DNA of 64,000 bases from Hericium rajendrae (Eukaryota; Basidiomycota; Agaricomycetes; Russulales; Hericiaceae): positions 1,178,001-1,242,000 of the forward strand of contig CM065889.1 in the NCBI GenBank assembly GCA_033439255.1, read 5' to 3'. Below, one piece after another: positions 11,373-24,144 of this stretch. The position numbers and the translations under genes are program-made. Each line of letters opens with the position of its first letter. Position 1 is the first letter of the stretch. The notes under the pieces were generated by a model, which had not been told where the DNA came from, did no database searches, and saw only the letters and a program-made list of their open reading frames with translations.

Positions 11373-12171
11373 ATGCGCGTCGTCTCTCTCTCTCTTACCA
11401 CCACCATCTCCTCCGTCTTCGAGCTCTTCTCTCTTAACTTTACCTTTCGCTCTTGACTCCACTACCTATGGTAAGCTTTCTTTTATTATTGGTCTATATT
11501 CTTATACTGATTTGTCTTCTCTTGCTAGGTTGCTAGATTTTCGCTTTTTGATCATATTGGTGAGTACTTACTGTAGACTTGTAGACTTCTCATATTATCT
11601 TTGTTGACAATTTATACTTCTAGATTTTCGCTTTTTTCTCATGCTAGTAAGTTTTCTTGCTTATATATATATATAACCTTGTGATATTATGATTAATTGT
11701 TATCTTGCTAGATATATATACACTTAGTTTAGTTGTGTAGTAGATTACAAATAGCTGTATTAGATTTGAATATAATCTTTTTGATGTGATCTTATATTGG
11801 TTGATGTCTGATTTTCATGTGATAAAAGTGGATATAATATTGTAGACTTTTATAAAGTCTACTAAAGCTATATAATGAATTTTAAAAATGTAGCTATGAT
11901 AGAATTTATAAATGTATCTACTGAGCATAACTTATATTAGTAAGATACCTTCCATACATTGTATAGCTAAGTCTGCTATAATAGATATCATAGCTGACTA
12001 GGAAGCTATCATAGCTATCATAGAGCTACATAGCAACCCAGCCAAGCTACATAGCACTACATAGCATCTCACTACAGCTATATGAGCTATGTAGAACTTG
12101 ACGTTGCTATGGCCCTAGGAAATCTATGTAGGACTTATAGAGCTATATAGGATCTGATCATTTCCCTGATG

Positions 12172-15100
12172 CTCTCCGGTCTCATTCCCTTGTCGACAGT
12201 GATCTTGTCGACAATGGGCTTGGTATCCGAGCCCATCAGTTTCGGATCAGGGAGCCCTTGCTCCACTTTGCCTTAGAGGTCATCGAGCGACTTCAATCGT
12301 TGCTCGATCAAGTTGGGTTTTGCCTGCCATACCCCCCGAGTTCTGTCTTTATGGTCGACAGGGATCTCGTTCTCTGTTCCTGTCTCCATGGGTCACCGTC
12401 TCCCTGGGACGTTCATTGGGCCTGGCGCACTTTGCAGGCACGAGTCGCTGAAGGTGTCGATATCCTATTCCAGTATGCAGGTGCTCTTCCTCCTGCCATC
12501 AAGACTCCTCCTCCTCCTCGAGTTGAGGACCTCAGGGATGTGGAATCCATGTCCCTGGCAGTCCCAGGAGCTCTCTACCTTCGCACAGAACATGTCCCAT
12601 GTGTTCTCCGGCCACTGTCTGTCGACGCAAGACTCGCTCAGTCATTCCAGGCCTCCTCCTCCTCTGGGCAGCTCCCTGCCTCCAGCTCCTCCTTCGGCCC
12701 AATTCTGGCTGCTTGGAGGGCTCTATATGCATCTCTAGTCCTCATAGAGATGCTTCGCTTCATCGCCCTATCAACAGGGCCTCGCCTCGAGAACTCCCAT
12801 GCCGAGGAGAGGGTCAGGGAGCCTGGTAGTTCACCCCCTCTCTAACTCTCTCATTTCTGGACGGATTCCCTCGGTTTCTTTTGTATCCTATTCGCTTTTC
12901 AAACGCTTTCCACCTCGCTTCAAGTCCAGGAGGCTGGGGGGCTGTAGATCGCTGAGATCAGGCTCTGTCAGGCGATGTAGGGAGGGTTTGGATGCAAATC
13001 GTGCTTTGTACGTTGCCCCTGCTCCTTAAACCACTCCACCATCCTCTTTGCCTTTTCAAACGCTTTCAAACGAGCCCAAGAACGTCTCAAGCGCTCCAGC
13101 GGTTGTCAAGATATCTTCATGCTCTCCTCACCCTCCCTCTGAAGCAAAATTTCACTGTATTTCCTTCAAATTTTCTTCTATTCCTTCGAAACTTGCTCCG
13201 TGGAATCCATGGAGCATTTGATACACCTTCGCATATCCGCTTTCACCCTGGGAGAAGACCCAACCTGTCAAATCTTCGCCATAGTCCATCTCCTATGGCC
13301 GGACTATCCTGGGGCTCATGAAGTCAGTTCTGCACAGATCCTTATACGGACAGGACGCCTCGATTCGGACCATCCACACGAATCCAACGAGCCCTTGCAC
13401 GAGCTGATTGGAGCCCTAGTTCCCATTTCATCGGCGATCCTGCTCTGCCTGGAGGAGAGATCATATTGCACTGCTGTATCTCTCCTTTCCCTCTATCGAT
13501 TTGGAACCGGGTTTTTGCACGTCAATGTGTGCCTTTAGGACCGTTCCGCTCACCAGGACGCTTTTCAGAGTGTCCAGCCATCCCCTTGGAATCCGAGGGT
13601 ATCAAGGACGCTTCCTGGTGCGCTAAGATGGCCATAGCGTGGCGCCCATGCTAGCTATGACCAAACGGACTTTTGGCCTGAGTCCGCATTGCAAATACGC
13701 TTCGAACGAGCCCTCATACGTCCAGATCCGACCACCGGTTCTCATTATGCTCGAGGGGCTACTCACCCTGCTGCCCCTCCTGAGTGCCAGCTGGTATCTC
13801 CCTTAATACTGGACCGATTTCGAAGCGGTCTTTTGCACTCGACTCGCATTATTGACCCGGTACTGGAACACCAAAACGATTTGAGGGATGTCCAGCCGTT
13901 CCTCCGGAACTATGTCCATAGTCCAGGGGATTCCCCAGGCAGCCCCAGCTCCATATCTCCGTGACCAGGGGTGCTATCAACAAGCGGTTTCTTGTCATCT
14001 ATTCCTTTATTTCACCATATTCATTCGTCTTAAGACCAGGAGGCTGGGGGGGCTGCCAATGGCCGGACTTGGGCGACCCTGGGCGATGTAGTGGCACTTG
14101 GATGAAGCTCTGTGGTATCCACTGGAGCTTCATTCCTCCTGTTCTTCCTACATTCAGCCTACCCTTTTCAAACGCTTTTCAACAAGCCCAAGATCGTGCT
14201 GATTGGTCCAGCCGTTCTCAAGATCGAATCATCTCCTCTTCCTCCTCCCTCTGGGGCGAAATTTCCTTGTATCTTCTTCAATTCTCCTCCAATTCTTTCG
14301 AAACCTTTCTCGGTGGAATCCACTGAGAATTCGCTTTCGTATTACTGCATTTGTTCTGCCCTGAGAGGCTCCTTTCTTCGCCATCTCTCTGGCCCTGCCT
14401 GTTCTTCAGGCCAGACTTATCTCTACACCCAAGGCCGAATATCTGGCGATTGTCAGACGGTTTGAACGCCCAAGTTTGCGTTTTTAATGCGATTCCAACA
14501 AGCCCTCATACGACCTGATACGACCAGCCCTTCCCATTCCACCTACGGGGCCACAGCCTCTGGGAAGGGTCCAGACTGCACAACCATATCTCCGCCGTCC
14601 GTGGACCAATTCCTAAGCGGATTTTTTGCATCTGGACCGCAATAATCGTCGTACTCTGGGGCACCCAAAACGTTTCTACAAACGCTATCCCATTCCGTTG
14701 GATTCCAATGGAACTGATGGCGCTCTTGGGTGCCTTAGAAGGCTTGTAGCGCTCGATTCACATGTGCTATCACTGCAAACTCTTCTGGCCCTTAACACGT
14801 TCATAAAAGGGATTTAAACAAGCCCTCACCCATTGTCATCCACCCAGCCGTTCCCATTCGACCTTCGCCTGGCTTTTGCAGCTAGCCATCCTCCCTATCC
14901 TGCCACATCTCCTTCATTTCTGGACCGATTTGGACGCGGATTTTTGCGCTCTGCTCGCATACTCGAACGCTTTTGAATCCCTATACAAGCTCTGGGGTAT
15001 TCTATGGCTTGGGTAGTCATCCAGCAAGTCACTTGGCGATTTAGGCCTCTTTTGGCTCGGCCATATCTAGGCATCCAGACCACTAATCAACAAGCGGATT

Positions 15101-16167
15101 TTTGCGTCTCCTCCGCATTGTTCACACCTCCAAAACGCGCCCTCACACGTCCTAATCCGACATGACCTCGCTCCGCAAATCCCTTCTCTCCATCCTCATC
15201 TCCTTCAACATCCTAGGGATGGCATCCATCCCTTTCTCTGCAACCCTCGCTGCTCTTCCGCTCTGCGATCCTCATTCAATCCTGTCTACTCTCAACTCAA
15301 ATCTCCTGCACCAGTCTGGGGGGCTCGCATGCCTCACTCATCGTCCGTCCTCGACCCCACCATCCACCCATATTTTGGACTTCCATCTAGTTTCTGATGC
15401 GGAGTCTGGGGGGCTTGTGTGACTAGGGCCTGTGGCACAGTTTTCAGGATTTTGGGACCTTAGAGGTATGGAGGTTTCGCTCCCCCTGTCCATCTACTGG
15501 GAGTACCTGCACAGAGCTAGCGATGGGGGCTATAGGGATGTATAGGAGGGAGGCTGGAGCCTTGCAGAGCACTGGATCCAGCATTCCTTTGGAGTCAGAC
15601 CCTTAGGGCTGAGAGCAGCTGGGAGCTGCATAGGAGCTTGTGAGATCCTGCCTTCCTGCTGTGAGCAGACTGGAGGAGTGGCTGGATGCCTCAGGCCTCA
15701 GCCATCCTGAGACCAGCTTGGAGACCTAGGAGCTGAAGAGATCCTGTCTCTTTGCTGAGAGCAGTCTGGAGTCTGGGTGGCTGAGATAGCCTGTGGCCTT
15801 GGCTTAGCATCTTTCATCCTTCCCTTTTGGATGTGAAGTGCTGCAGCTGGAGGACTTGTAGCTTGGCTAGGGTTGGAGGCTACTCTGTTAAGAGAGCTTG
15901 GTGCAGTTAAGTCTGGAGCTGCAGAGCTTCACATGCAGATTTTCTCTTCAAATTTCTTCTCTAATTTTTCACTCTAATTTTTCACTCTAATTTTTCACTT
16001 TTATCTTGTTTCTACTTTCTTCTCTAGATTTTTCTCTGATTTTTCTACTTTAACCCTTTTTCTTCTTTCTTCTTTTGTCTTGTTCCCTTTCTGCTTTGTT
16101 CATTCTCAGCTTTGCACTACTCACCTTGTGTTCAGGAGTCTCAAAGACCAAGAAAGTGGGGGGGCTC
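12172..16167. other. Interior of the LTR element, no recognised gene
   Basis: About 4 kb lie between nested copy 3 and the 3' LTR. Open frames such as 12,258-12,845 lack known motifs and overlap other frames. Diverged phrases recur: AAACGCTTTCAAACGAGCCC near 13,060, 13,700, 14,170 and 14,500, and GGAGGCTGGGGGGCT-type G tracts near 12,930, 14,040, 15,315 and 15,405, resembling the polypurine tract at 16,157-16,167. This suggests a filler built from repeated internal segments rather than decayed coding DNA. Confidence 0.5.
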
Positions 16168-16654
16168 TGTAACGGATGGTTTATCAGTTACTACTATAGT
16201 CTTCTACTTTCTTACTCTTTTCTACCTGGCTTACTTTTCGAGTTTTACAGAGTTTCCTTATTAGGATAGCTGAGTTTGAATCATGTACTTAGAGCGGATT
16301 TCCTTATTGGGAATAAGGATCTATCTTGCCAACTCACCACCATCTGTCTGCTTTTGTCTCAGTCTCTGCTTGTTCTCCTCATATCTGAAAGGTTCTCTTG
16401 GGATCCAACCCTCAAAGGAAGGTGTGTGGCCCCCAAAACCCTCATTAGGAGGTCTATATCTACTGCTGGCCCTCAGAGGAGGTGCCAGCTCATCACTCAT
16501 CTGCTTGGCTGCAGGACTGAGGCATCCTCGGTTCTGTTAGCTCTAGCTCGTGGACTCTCTCTAGGAGGTCTACGACACCTTTATACCCTCCTCACTCGCT
16601 CGCCTACCTTGGACTTCCTGGGCAGTAGCGGCTCGACCTCTATCGTCCGTTACA
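16168..16654 (+). repeat. 3' LTR
   Basis: 487 bp, identical by eye to the 5' LTR except at 16,629 (C versus T at 9,143). It is preceded by a G7 polypurine tract and followed by the CAAAG target duplication. Confidence 0.9.
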
Positions 16655-16811
16655 CAAAGTGTATATACAATTCGAACGAATGGGCATAATAAGTATCTAC
16701 TATACGTGAAGCTCACAGGGAGCCAAGTCCATTTAGTGAAGTCTGGCGCCCAGTCTCGACGCGACGCTCGGCAAGCGCCCGGCAGCCACGGATCCCGGCT
16801 CCGCCCGGGAT

Positions 16812-16840
16812 TCGTATATAAGGCTCGCGCGACGCGCGTT
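16812..16840 (+). promoter_or_regulatory. TATA promoter of element copy 2
   Basis: TATATAAGGCTCGCGCGACG matches the promoter at 11,356 almost base for base. It is followed by a GTCGTCATCATTTGCTCGCT-type leader with internal repeats and a donor at CTAAG/GTAATC (about 17,008). Confidence 0.6.
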
Positions 16841-17509
16841 GCCTCTTGCTCTTCAACCCCCATTATCTCTTGCCACGTCGACGCCTTCGTCGACGTCTTT
16901 TCCTCGCTCGTCGTCATCATTTGCTCGCTCGCTGTCATCATCTGCTCGCTCGTCGTTGTTCTATGCTTGCTCATCATTGTTTCTTGTTCGTTGTTGTTGT
17001 CTTCTAAGGTAATCTTTAACTGTTGGTCTCTTATTGCTAATACTAATACTAATGTCTTCCGAGTTAGTTTCTTTAGATTTCGCTTTTCGTTACTTTGGTA
17101 AGTTTTCATGTGTTATCTTTTATCTTTGAAGACTAATGTCTTCTTATCTTTTATTACTTATCTTATCTTTTACTACTCTTTTATCTCTTACTTATCTTAT
17201 CATTCACTATTTATCTTATCTTATCTTATTTCTTACTTTCTTATCTTTTCACTTTGTAATTAGTAGTAGTGTTTATGATATTATGAATATAATCTTGATG
17301 CATTGAAATAGTTTATACTTGTGTGATCATATTTACTAATTCTGATATGACTATAGAAAATATTCATAGTTTCAACAGATTTTATTGCTTTAATATATAT
17401 ATCAGGCCTACATATTAAATATAAGATATATGAGACACATATTGAATATAGAATATGTGAGACACATATTAAATGTAGGATATGTGAGACACATACTGAA
17501 TATAGAATA

Positions 17510-17756
17510 TGTAAGACACATAAGCCTTATAGCTTTAATAGACACTTAGAGCTTTCATAGCTAGTTAGACTGTCATAGCTACATAGTTAGCTATCATAGC
17601 TATCATAGCACTTCATAGCATCACCCTTCAGCTTCATAGCACTACATAGCATTCCCCTTTAGCTATGCTGGCTATAGAGAAAAGGGCAGTGCTATGGAAC
17701 TATGAAATCTATATAGACTTTATAGAGCTATGTACCACTTACACATTTATCTGATG
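17510..17756 (+). repeat. Right arm and terminus of element copy 2
   Basis: CATAGCTATCATAGC words end in ACACATTTATCTGATG. The arm parallels 11,870-12,171 of copy 3 in word order, including ATAGAGCTATGTA just before the terminus. Confidence 0.6.
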
Positions 17757-19369
17757 AATGTCCTCATATCAGTAACTTGCTGTGAGACCTACCATATTTA
17801 ATGCTAGAAACACATGAATAATTTGGCCAGCATTGCATATAAGCCAGACAGCCCTGCTGCTATAGCTGCTACTGCCTCTGCCACCATCCACTGACTAAGT
17901 GACATCCAGATTTGGGCAGTTGTGTACAGGCCAGAACTATGAAGTGTGAGAACCTCAAAAGTTCAGTGTAAATTTTTTAGAAATTATGCATTGATTGTTT
18001 GCTAGTACCCTTCAAATATATAAGTCTGACTTTAGAAATGAGTGGGTTAAAGTTGTATGGGTCAAATGGATGAGGATCTGTTATTGAAATTTAGGGATTC
18101 TGGATGAGACCTCATGCTCCTCTGGCACTTTTTGGGGCTTAGAGGGATGTAACTTCGGCTGGCCAGCACCTGGAAATTTGGAGAAAGGGATTGGACCTCC
18201 AGGTCTCTTGACCTAGGTTTTTGGGAATCTGGGATCAGACATTTGGAAGAATTTTTTGGGGTCCTAGCAAGACTCCCTTGATCAGGACAGAACAACAAAG
18301 AAACAGATTTTGACACTCACCTTGAAGTCCTTCCAATCAGTCCTGCAAAGCTCAGATTGTGTCCTTGCATGTATCTCTCTTGCACTGGCAGTCCTCTCCT
18401 TTGGTGACTGCAGATACTGGGTCTTGGGCAGCACATGCTGCACGTGGAGTCATAATGGTGTTGACTTAGAGCTGCAGTTTTGTGGGTACTTGACTCACAG
18501 CTCTGGATCACCTGGTGGTGCAAACTCATACAGATCCAGGTCAGCCCCTTGAACAGGCAGAATACTCACAGGTTCAGATCTGGGTCACCCACAAGTGCAC
18601 TCATGTTGAACCCTATTGTACCTGCAGAACATGGTAATTAGTGGTGGGTTCATAGCCTCATGCATAGTACAATATGTTTTTATGATATGCATTTTTTTTC
18701 ACATCCTGTGTGATTCAATAAAATGATGCAATACTGTAGCCCAAATTCCTGGCAGCATGAATTTTTACAAGATGATAGAAAGATCCCAGAGAGCTCCAGT
18801 TGCAGCTCTCTGAGAGTTTCATCTGTAGAAACAGATTTTTAATTGCTGCAATTGATTGTCTAGCAGCTTTGCACCACATTCTGGCAAGCTCACAAGGCAA
18901 TTGCCATCTGAATAAGTATGCCTGCTAAGACCTCTCAAGAACCTCTGAACAGAATGGCAGTGTACTGGTAACTGCATGATGAGGAGCAATATGCAGCTAA
19001 GTAATTGAAAGGCACAACATCACAGATGTCCAAGGATTCTATAGGAGGATCATGAGATTGGCTCCAAAGGCCAGACAATCTTTTTGCTCTACTACAGACC
19101 TTCCGAGGAAGTCACCAATATAAAAAAAATTGAGGAGCCATTTCAGTCTTCAGCTCAGCTGCTCTGCCGTGCTCGCTTTCCGCCAAATCATGTCACGTGA
19201 TCTGGCCGGGTTTGGGTCCCATGACTAAGGCTTCATCCGGCCTCGTGTATGGAATGAGGCATGACTGGACGACTTCAAGGGCACGCCCATATCTTCCACG
19301 CACCTTCCAACCTTCGTTGTCACTTCCTCATTTCTACTGTATAACTGCTCGCCGGCAAGACTTCATTCC
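17757..19369. other. Intergenic region upstream of the EDC4 gene
   Basis: No gene is supported; short open frames at 18,062-18,316 and 18,715-18,900 have no motif or splice logic. The last 250 bases become more GC-rich and presumably hold the EDC4 promoter and 5' leader. No TATA box is obvious. Confidence 0.45.
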
Positions 19370-22300
19370 ATGGACCGCTCAGGACATATACACAACCTCT
19401 TTTCCCGAGGTTCGAGTCCTGGTCCCCAACCGCCCTACTTTGATCAGGCCGTTCAACCTCAACAATCAACGCAGTATCAACACGTTTCTCCATCTCAATT
19501 AGGCAGAGAGCCCGCACAATTCTCATCTCCTGGACAAGTGGACCCTCTTCTTAGTGACCTATCTACTTCGATAACAGAAGGAAACGATAGTGGAGGTGCG
19601 AGCACCTTTGCTGGGCCATCACAACAGAAAAGTTCAACAACCACAACACCTGTGTCCTCTATCACTGCTCAGTCAGCGTCATCTACTGCTTCCAAAAACG
19701 CTATTCCAGAAAGCCGGCAGAGTGCGCTGTTATCAATTCTAGGGTCTACTGTCTCTGTTTCTTCCACTATGCTGCCCGCACCGCAACAAGTCCCGACACC
19801 CCCCGGTTCTTCACCTCAACGATCAATGGTTTCCAGTATGAACGAATCACAAGGTAGACTATTACTCGAGCAACTTATGTCCGGGTGAGTATTTTGATTT
19901 CGACTTATTTTATGCGCAGATCTTGCGATTCAGAAATAAGGGTGCACTCACATTGTGAAATGCTCTTTTTCGTGAACTCACCATGTTCTACGTCATTTGG
20001 CTTTCAATCGCTGATTATTGCCTCCTTTTCTTTACATAGATCCGGTCAGACAAATCACCTAAACCCTTTACCATCACATTTACCTCTCTCTGGGCCATCT
20101 CCTCCTTACCCACCCAGCGAGCCCCAGTCGCGCCTTGAAACTAGTTCTTATTACGAGCCTGAATCAATTCAATCACAGGAAGTAAATTCAGACATGGTGC
20201 AGAGTCCTTCCTCAGTATCCCAGGCGCTTCCGCAGAAGTCTATGTTCGACTTCATCTCACCTTTCGACGCGTTGGCTTCGGGCATATCCAGTTCATCTAG
20301 GAAGCCTGTACCTCCAATTTCACAATTGTCTGCATCATCCGCTGGCAATGATGCATCTTGGGACAGTTTAGCGTCGGCTGATCCGAAACGCAAATCCGTG
20401 GATAATCTCATCGAGCAACTGACTAGAGCCCAACCTCAGACCCTTTCGACAACTGCTGTTCCATACGACGAGCCGACGACGAGTGAGGACACTCTTTCCG
20501 AAATTCTTCAGGCTCGCGTAGTACCCCGACCTTTACCTCCGAAGCCAACACAGGCGACGTCACCCAGCGGTTCTCCTCCAACATTGCTCATTCAACAACG
20601 CAGGGAAACTCGTCTGTCCGGCTCTCCTATGGGTCCAGTTTCTGGATCAGCGATGTTACACGCCTCGCCTCCAGTTTCGTCGAGAGCAAAGGAAAGCTCT
20701 CCCAGTCCACGTGGGAGCTGGAAGGGCCAAGAGAATCGGGGTCGTGGTCCTAGTAACAAGGCAAAGTCACAATCGAGTTCCAAGTATGTTCCACTCTACC
20801 AATCGTCGAGAGTTGTTCTTACGTCTTTTGCTAGTTCTCAACCTCAACTCATTGTTTTCGACGTTTCACAACCTCTTGATGACATTCAAGCCCCTCGAGA
20901 TGCTGTGAAATCAACCGCAATTGCCCTCGTCAGGGTCGACTCGACATTCCTGCCCGGTACAACTATAGGTGCAACTCATTGGGTAGCATATGCAATGACC
21001 AAAGGTATCATTGCTGTCGATCTTGAGACCCTTCATCAACTGACCTCATCGTTTCAGGACGTGTCCGTGTCATCTCTCGGTCGAGCGGTGACCGCACATT
21101 GTTGCAGTTGCCCCAAGTTTTTTCAGCAACGACAGCAGTGACAGACATGGCAGTCTTTGGTAATAGGTTGGCTGGTATTACCTCGGACGGCGGCTTTGTT
21201 GTTTGGGAATTACCAGAAATTATAACGGATGATGTCCCGTAGGTTCTTGAGTCATTTCATTATTTCTTACCTCATGTCTTTCCGTTTTCCTTTCTTTCAT
21301 AAGCGGTAAAGTGTCGCTATGCGTCCTTCCGGCATCTGGTCCTGATGCTTTACATTCGGTCAAATGGCATCCTCAACAGGAAGACACCATGGCTGTCGCG
21401 TCGCAGAGTAACATCTACACAATTCACATCGCCGATGCGGCCCGCATCTTTGGTGGCGATCCTATCGAACAATCTGACTTGCGTCGAATTTGTCAACCAT
21501 TTTCCATATCATCGGTAGGGAGACTTTGTGTTCTTCAAACGGGTGGGTGACTTAACGCAGTGTTTTCAGCCACTTGTTGCTTTTGAGTTTGACGTCGCTC
21601 ACACTGCGATCGCCACTATGAGTGAAGACTCCACACTTACCTTTTGGAACATTCGCGACAAGCATGCCTTTTGGACGCAAAAAATTCGAGGCGACGACAC
21701 ACCTTCTTCCATCACTTTCGTGGAAGGGGGATTAGTTCTTGGGCGCAAGAATGGCACTGAATTTCAACTTCTGCAGTCCATGAGCAAGAATGTCCTCGCG
21801 GTCATCAAGTTCGTCAATGAAGATGCAGACGATCCGGAGATGTTTGGTCATGCAAACTACGATTCTCGAATTCAAACGTTATGGGTGGCCAACAATCGCC
21901 GCGATAGCATGATTGCTTTTAAGCTTGGCTTCGAAACAGTGCTTAATCCATCGGGCACGGAAGAAGTTCGCCCCTACTTCGAACAAGTAGTGGAATTTGT
22001 GGGACCGAAACCTACCATTCACTTCGTCATCCTGACAGCAGATGCGGATCCAACAGGAGAAGAGGCCCACGCAGCTTGTGTGGCCGCAAAGGTTCCAATT
22101 GGCGATCTTGCTCTTGTAGCCTTCTCAGTTCACTCCACAGGCGTCGACCAGGTTCTTATCCGGAAAGAATGGTTCGACGGCGCTCTGATTAGTACTGGAG
22201 CTAAATTCCCACCTGCTTTACCACCCGCCCTTCAATCTGTGGCTCTGGAACTCAAGATCCAACGTCAAGTGACTCAGTCCTCCCCATCACACAAAACACT

Positions 22301-24144
22301 GCATCCTGTCACAGCTCCTGTGTCCAGCAGACTTCGCACCCCACCCTCCGAAGAGGCCGAAGCCGATCTTACCCGCGAAGAAGGACGTTCTGCGGATACA
22401 AGAAGCCGAGGAAAAGGCAAGAACGTCGGCTGGAAAGACAAGGACGAGAACGGCGGCAGAGAGAAAGAAAAACTTGGTAAAGGCACAGATTCAGGCAGTA
22501 GTGAATCACCGTTGGGAACTGCCATGACGAAGGAAATCAAAAAGATGGAGGAGAATTTATATAGCCGTATTGGACGGTTGGTAGGGAAAGAATTAGATAA
22601 ACAACGTGAGTAACCTTCATAACGCCATGGACGACGGCGGCTGACGCCCGCCTCATAGATCAACGGTTGGAAGAGGTTCGCGCCAGTGAGCAAGCGGCCG
22701 ACTTCGCTCGGCAGGAAAAAATTTTGAAACTCATTTCCAACGAGTTGACTAAAAACACCACACGAGTCGTAGAGATGGCCGTGAAAACCGAAGTCCAGAC
22801 CTCTGTTCTGCCAGCACTAGAGAACATTACAAAGAATGAAGTCAAGGCAGCACTGAGCGGACAGATCGCGAAAGGTCTCGGGGATACAATGAACAAAGTG
22901 TGTAGCTATTTGAGCATTATCTCACTGCGCCTTCATCTGACTGTCATCACAGGCCCTTCCCAGCGAGATTGAACGACTGCTCATCCGTCCGGATGTGTCC
23001 AACCACATTGCCAGAACCTTCTCGTCTGCGATTACTCCGATTATCGAGCGTCATGTCAAGGATGCGATAACGAACACCCTGATTCCCGCGTATTCACAGC
23101 AGTCGTCCGCAATGTATCAGGATTTGTGCCGCGAGATGCATGCCGAGATGTTGAACATTAAGAAGGAGGTGATCGCTTGGCAAAGTGAGGCCTTGCGTGG
23201 ACAGGAGGTGTGTCAGACAGTCTTCGCTAGGCAAATGGTCTGACCTATTTCTGTTCTTTAGGATCTCATTCGGGATCTTGAACAGTCTATTCGGTCACTT
23301 TCGGACCAGGTCAAATATATGAATGTCAATTCCGCAAATCCCCCAGGTCCTCGCCGTTCCCCTGTGCCATCTTCAGGCGGATCAGTACCCATGGTACCGT
23401 TTGATCCACAGCAACATCTACGCCAAGGAAATATGGTCCCGGGCTTACTACCCTCCAATACGTATGGCTCGTTCTTGTCCCAGCACGTCCAACATGTGCC
23501 TCCTTCACAGTCGGGGACACATGGTGCTTGGTTTCCATCGAGCATGCCTGCACCACAGGCCTCTCATCCTGTCCTTCCACCACCAGCCCCTATTCATCAG
23601 TCATCCCCCATGCAGTCTGAGGAGCCTTGGGATGATACCTATCTCGCCGTCTTGGGCACACAAGACCCACGTCAGCTCCGTGAGCTATTGGCAAGATCAA
23701 ACCCAGAAGTTGTGATGCCGTTGACTGGATCAAGTCCATTGTCGCAAGCTGTCATTCTGACTCTTGTTCATAGGGTAATCGATTTATCTCCAGTTACATA
23801 GTTGTCGTTGACAATGATCACTCACAGCTGGCAGCGGCGATCGGTGAGAGCGCTCCTGTTGATGAATCCTTCAAGTCCTCTTTATGGTGGCTCCAGCGCG
23901 CATCTGCAGTGCTGAATACCAATGTCCGTTTATGTTGCTGCTTTCATCGATCACATTTTTGACATTGGTTCATAAGGACCCCCTTATTGCTCCATATATC
24001 GCCCGTGTCTTGCCCAATGTGCAAGCCATGTTGAATACTACCAAACAACGCATTGCTATTCTACCTCCTGGTGCACCTCAAGCTATGGAGACTGCAAGGT
24101 CAATAGCAGATATTCAAGACATTTTGAGCCACAAACCCACATAA
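19370..24144 (+). CDS. EDC4: EDC4/Ge-1-like mRNA decapping scaffold, 10 exons
   Basis: Exons 19370-19884, 20040-21004, 21058-21238, 21304-21514, 21570-22605, 22659-22897, 22953-23207, 23262-23774, 23828-23923 and 23977-24144 join in phase to 1,392 residues, close to animal EDC4. The Ser/Pro-rich N-terminus has a QSALLSILGS motif (about residue 115). A WD40 repeat region follows (residues about 420-780; for example GDRTLLQLP, HSVKWHPQQ, TLTFWNIRDK), then a charged linker, a coiled-coil stretch and the C-terminal alpha-helical Ge-1 domain ending PLIAPYIARVLPNVQ. Family role: cytoplasmic P-body scaffold bridging the decapping enzyme and its activators. All introns are about 50-155 nt with GT-AG ends. 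No lesions are seen; this is the only clear housekeeping gene in the window. Confidence 0.92.

Larger units (their letters stand above)
9339..12171 (+). mobile_element. Hairpin-module element, copy 3 (complete, nested)
   Basis: The terminal inverted repeat CATCAGGGAAATG (9,339) matches CATTTCCCTGATG (ends 12,171). Inside are a left arm of TATAGCT words (9,370-9,560), GC-rich domain (9,740-10,880), perfect palindrome (10,888-10,921), intron (10,964-10,918, minus), exon to about 11,135, promoter (TATATAAGG at 11,356), leader with ATGGTAAGC donor (11,469), micro-exons near 11,530 and 11,622, and a right arm (11,870-12,150). GCTC occurs on both flanks but the duplication is not clean. This 2.83-kb copy defines the family's full structure. 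No transposase is visible, so mobilisation in trans is inferred. Confidence 0.75.
8683..16654 (+). mobile_element. LTR retrotransposon without recognisable gag-pol (LARD-like)
   Basis: Two 487-bp LTRs (8,683-9,169 and 16,168-16,654) begin TGTAACGG and end TCCGTTACA, and differ at one base by eye (9,143 versus 16,629). Perfect CAAAG duplications flank the element at 8,678-8,682 and 16,655-16,659. A purine tract GTGGGGGGGCTC abuts the 3' LTR. The interior (9,170-9,338 plus 12,172-16,167) has no reverse transcriptase, integrase or protease motif, so it would need proteins from elsewhere. Near-identical LTRs mean a recent insertion. It carries nested element copy 3. Confidence 0.9.
6928..17756 (+). 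mobile_element. Hairpin-module element, copy 2, split by an LTR element
   Basis: The left terminus CATCTCAAAAATGTGAAATC starts an arm of CATAGCT words (to about 7,230). It continues with a GC-rich domain (7,320-8,370), hairpin (8,374-8,400) and conserved minus-strand intron beside CTCACC. The element is then interrupted by the LTR element 8,683-16,654 and resumes with the TATA promoter (16,815), a leader with donor (17,009), a micro-exon near 17,080 and the right arm (17,510-17,745). The right end reads ACACATTTATCTGATG, the inverse of the CATCAG left ends. Without the insertion it would be about 2.85 kb, the size of copy 3. No transposase is present. Joining the two halves is supported by the perfect CAAAG target duplication. 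Confidence 0.7.

Noticed and set aside
12258-12845. Possible gag-like protein in the LTR element interior
   Set aside because: No zinc knuckle, capsid motif or consistent frame; a second frame overlaps it almost completely.
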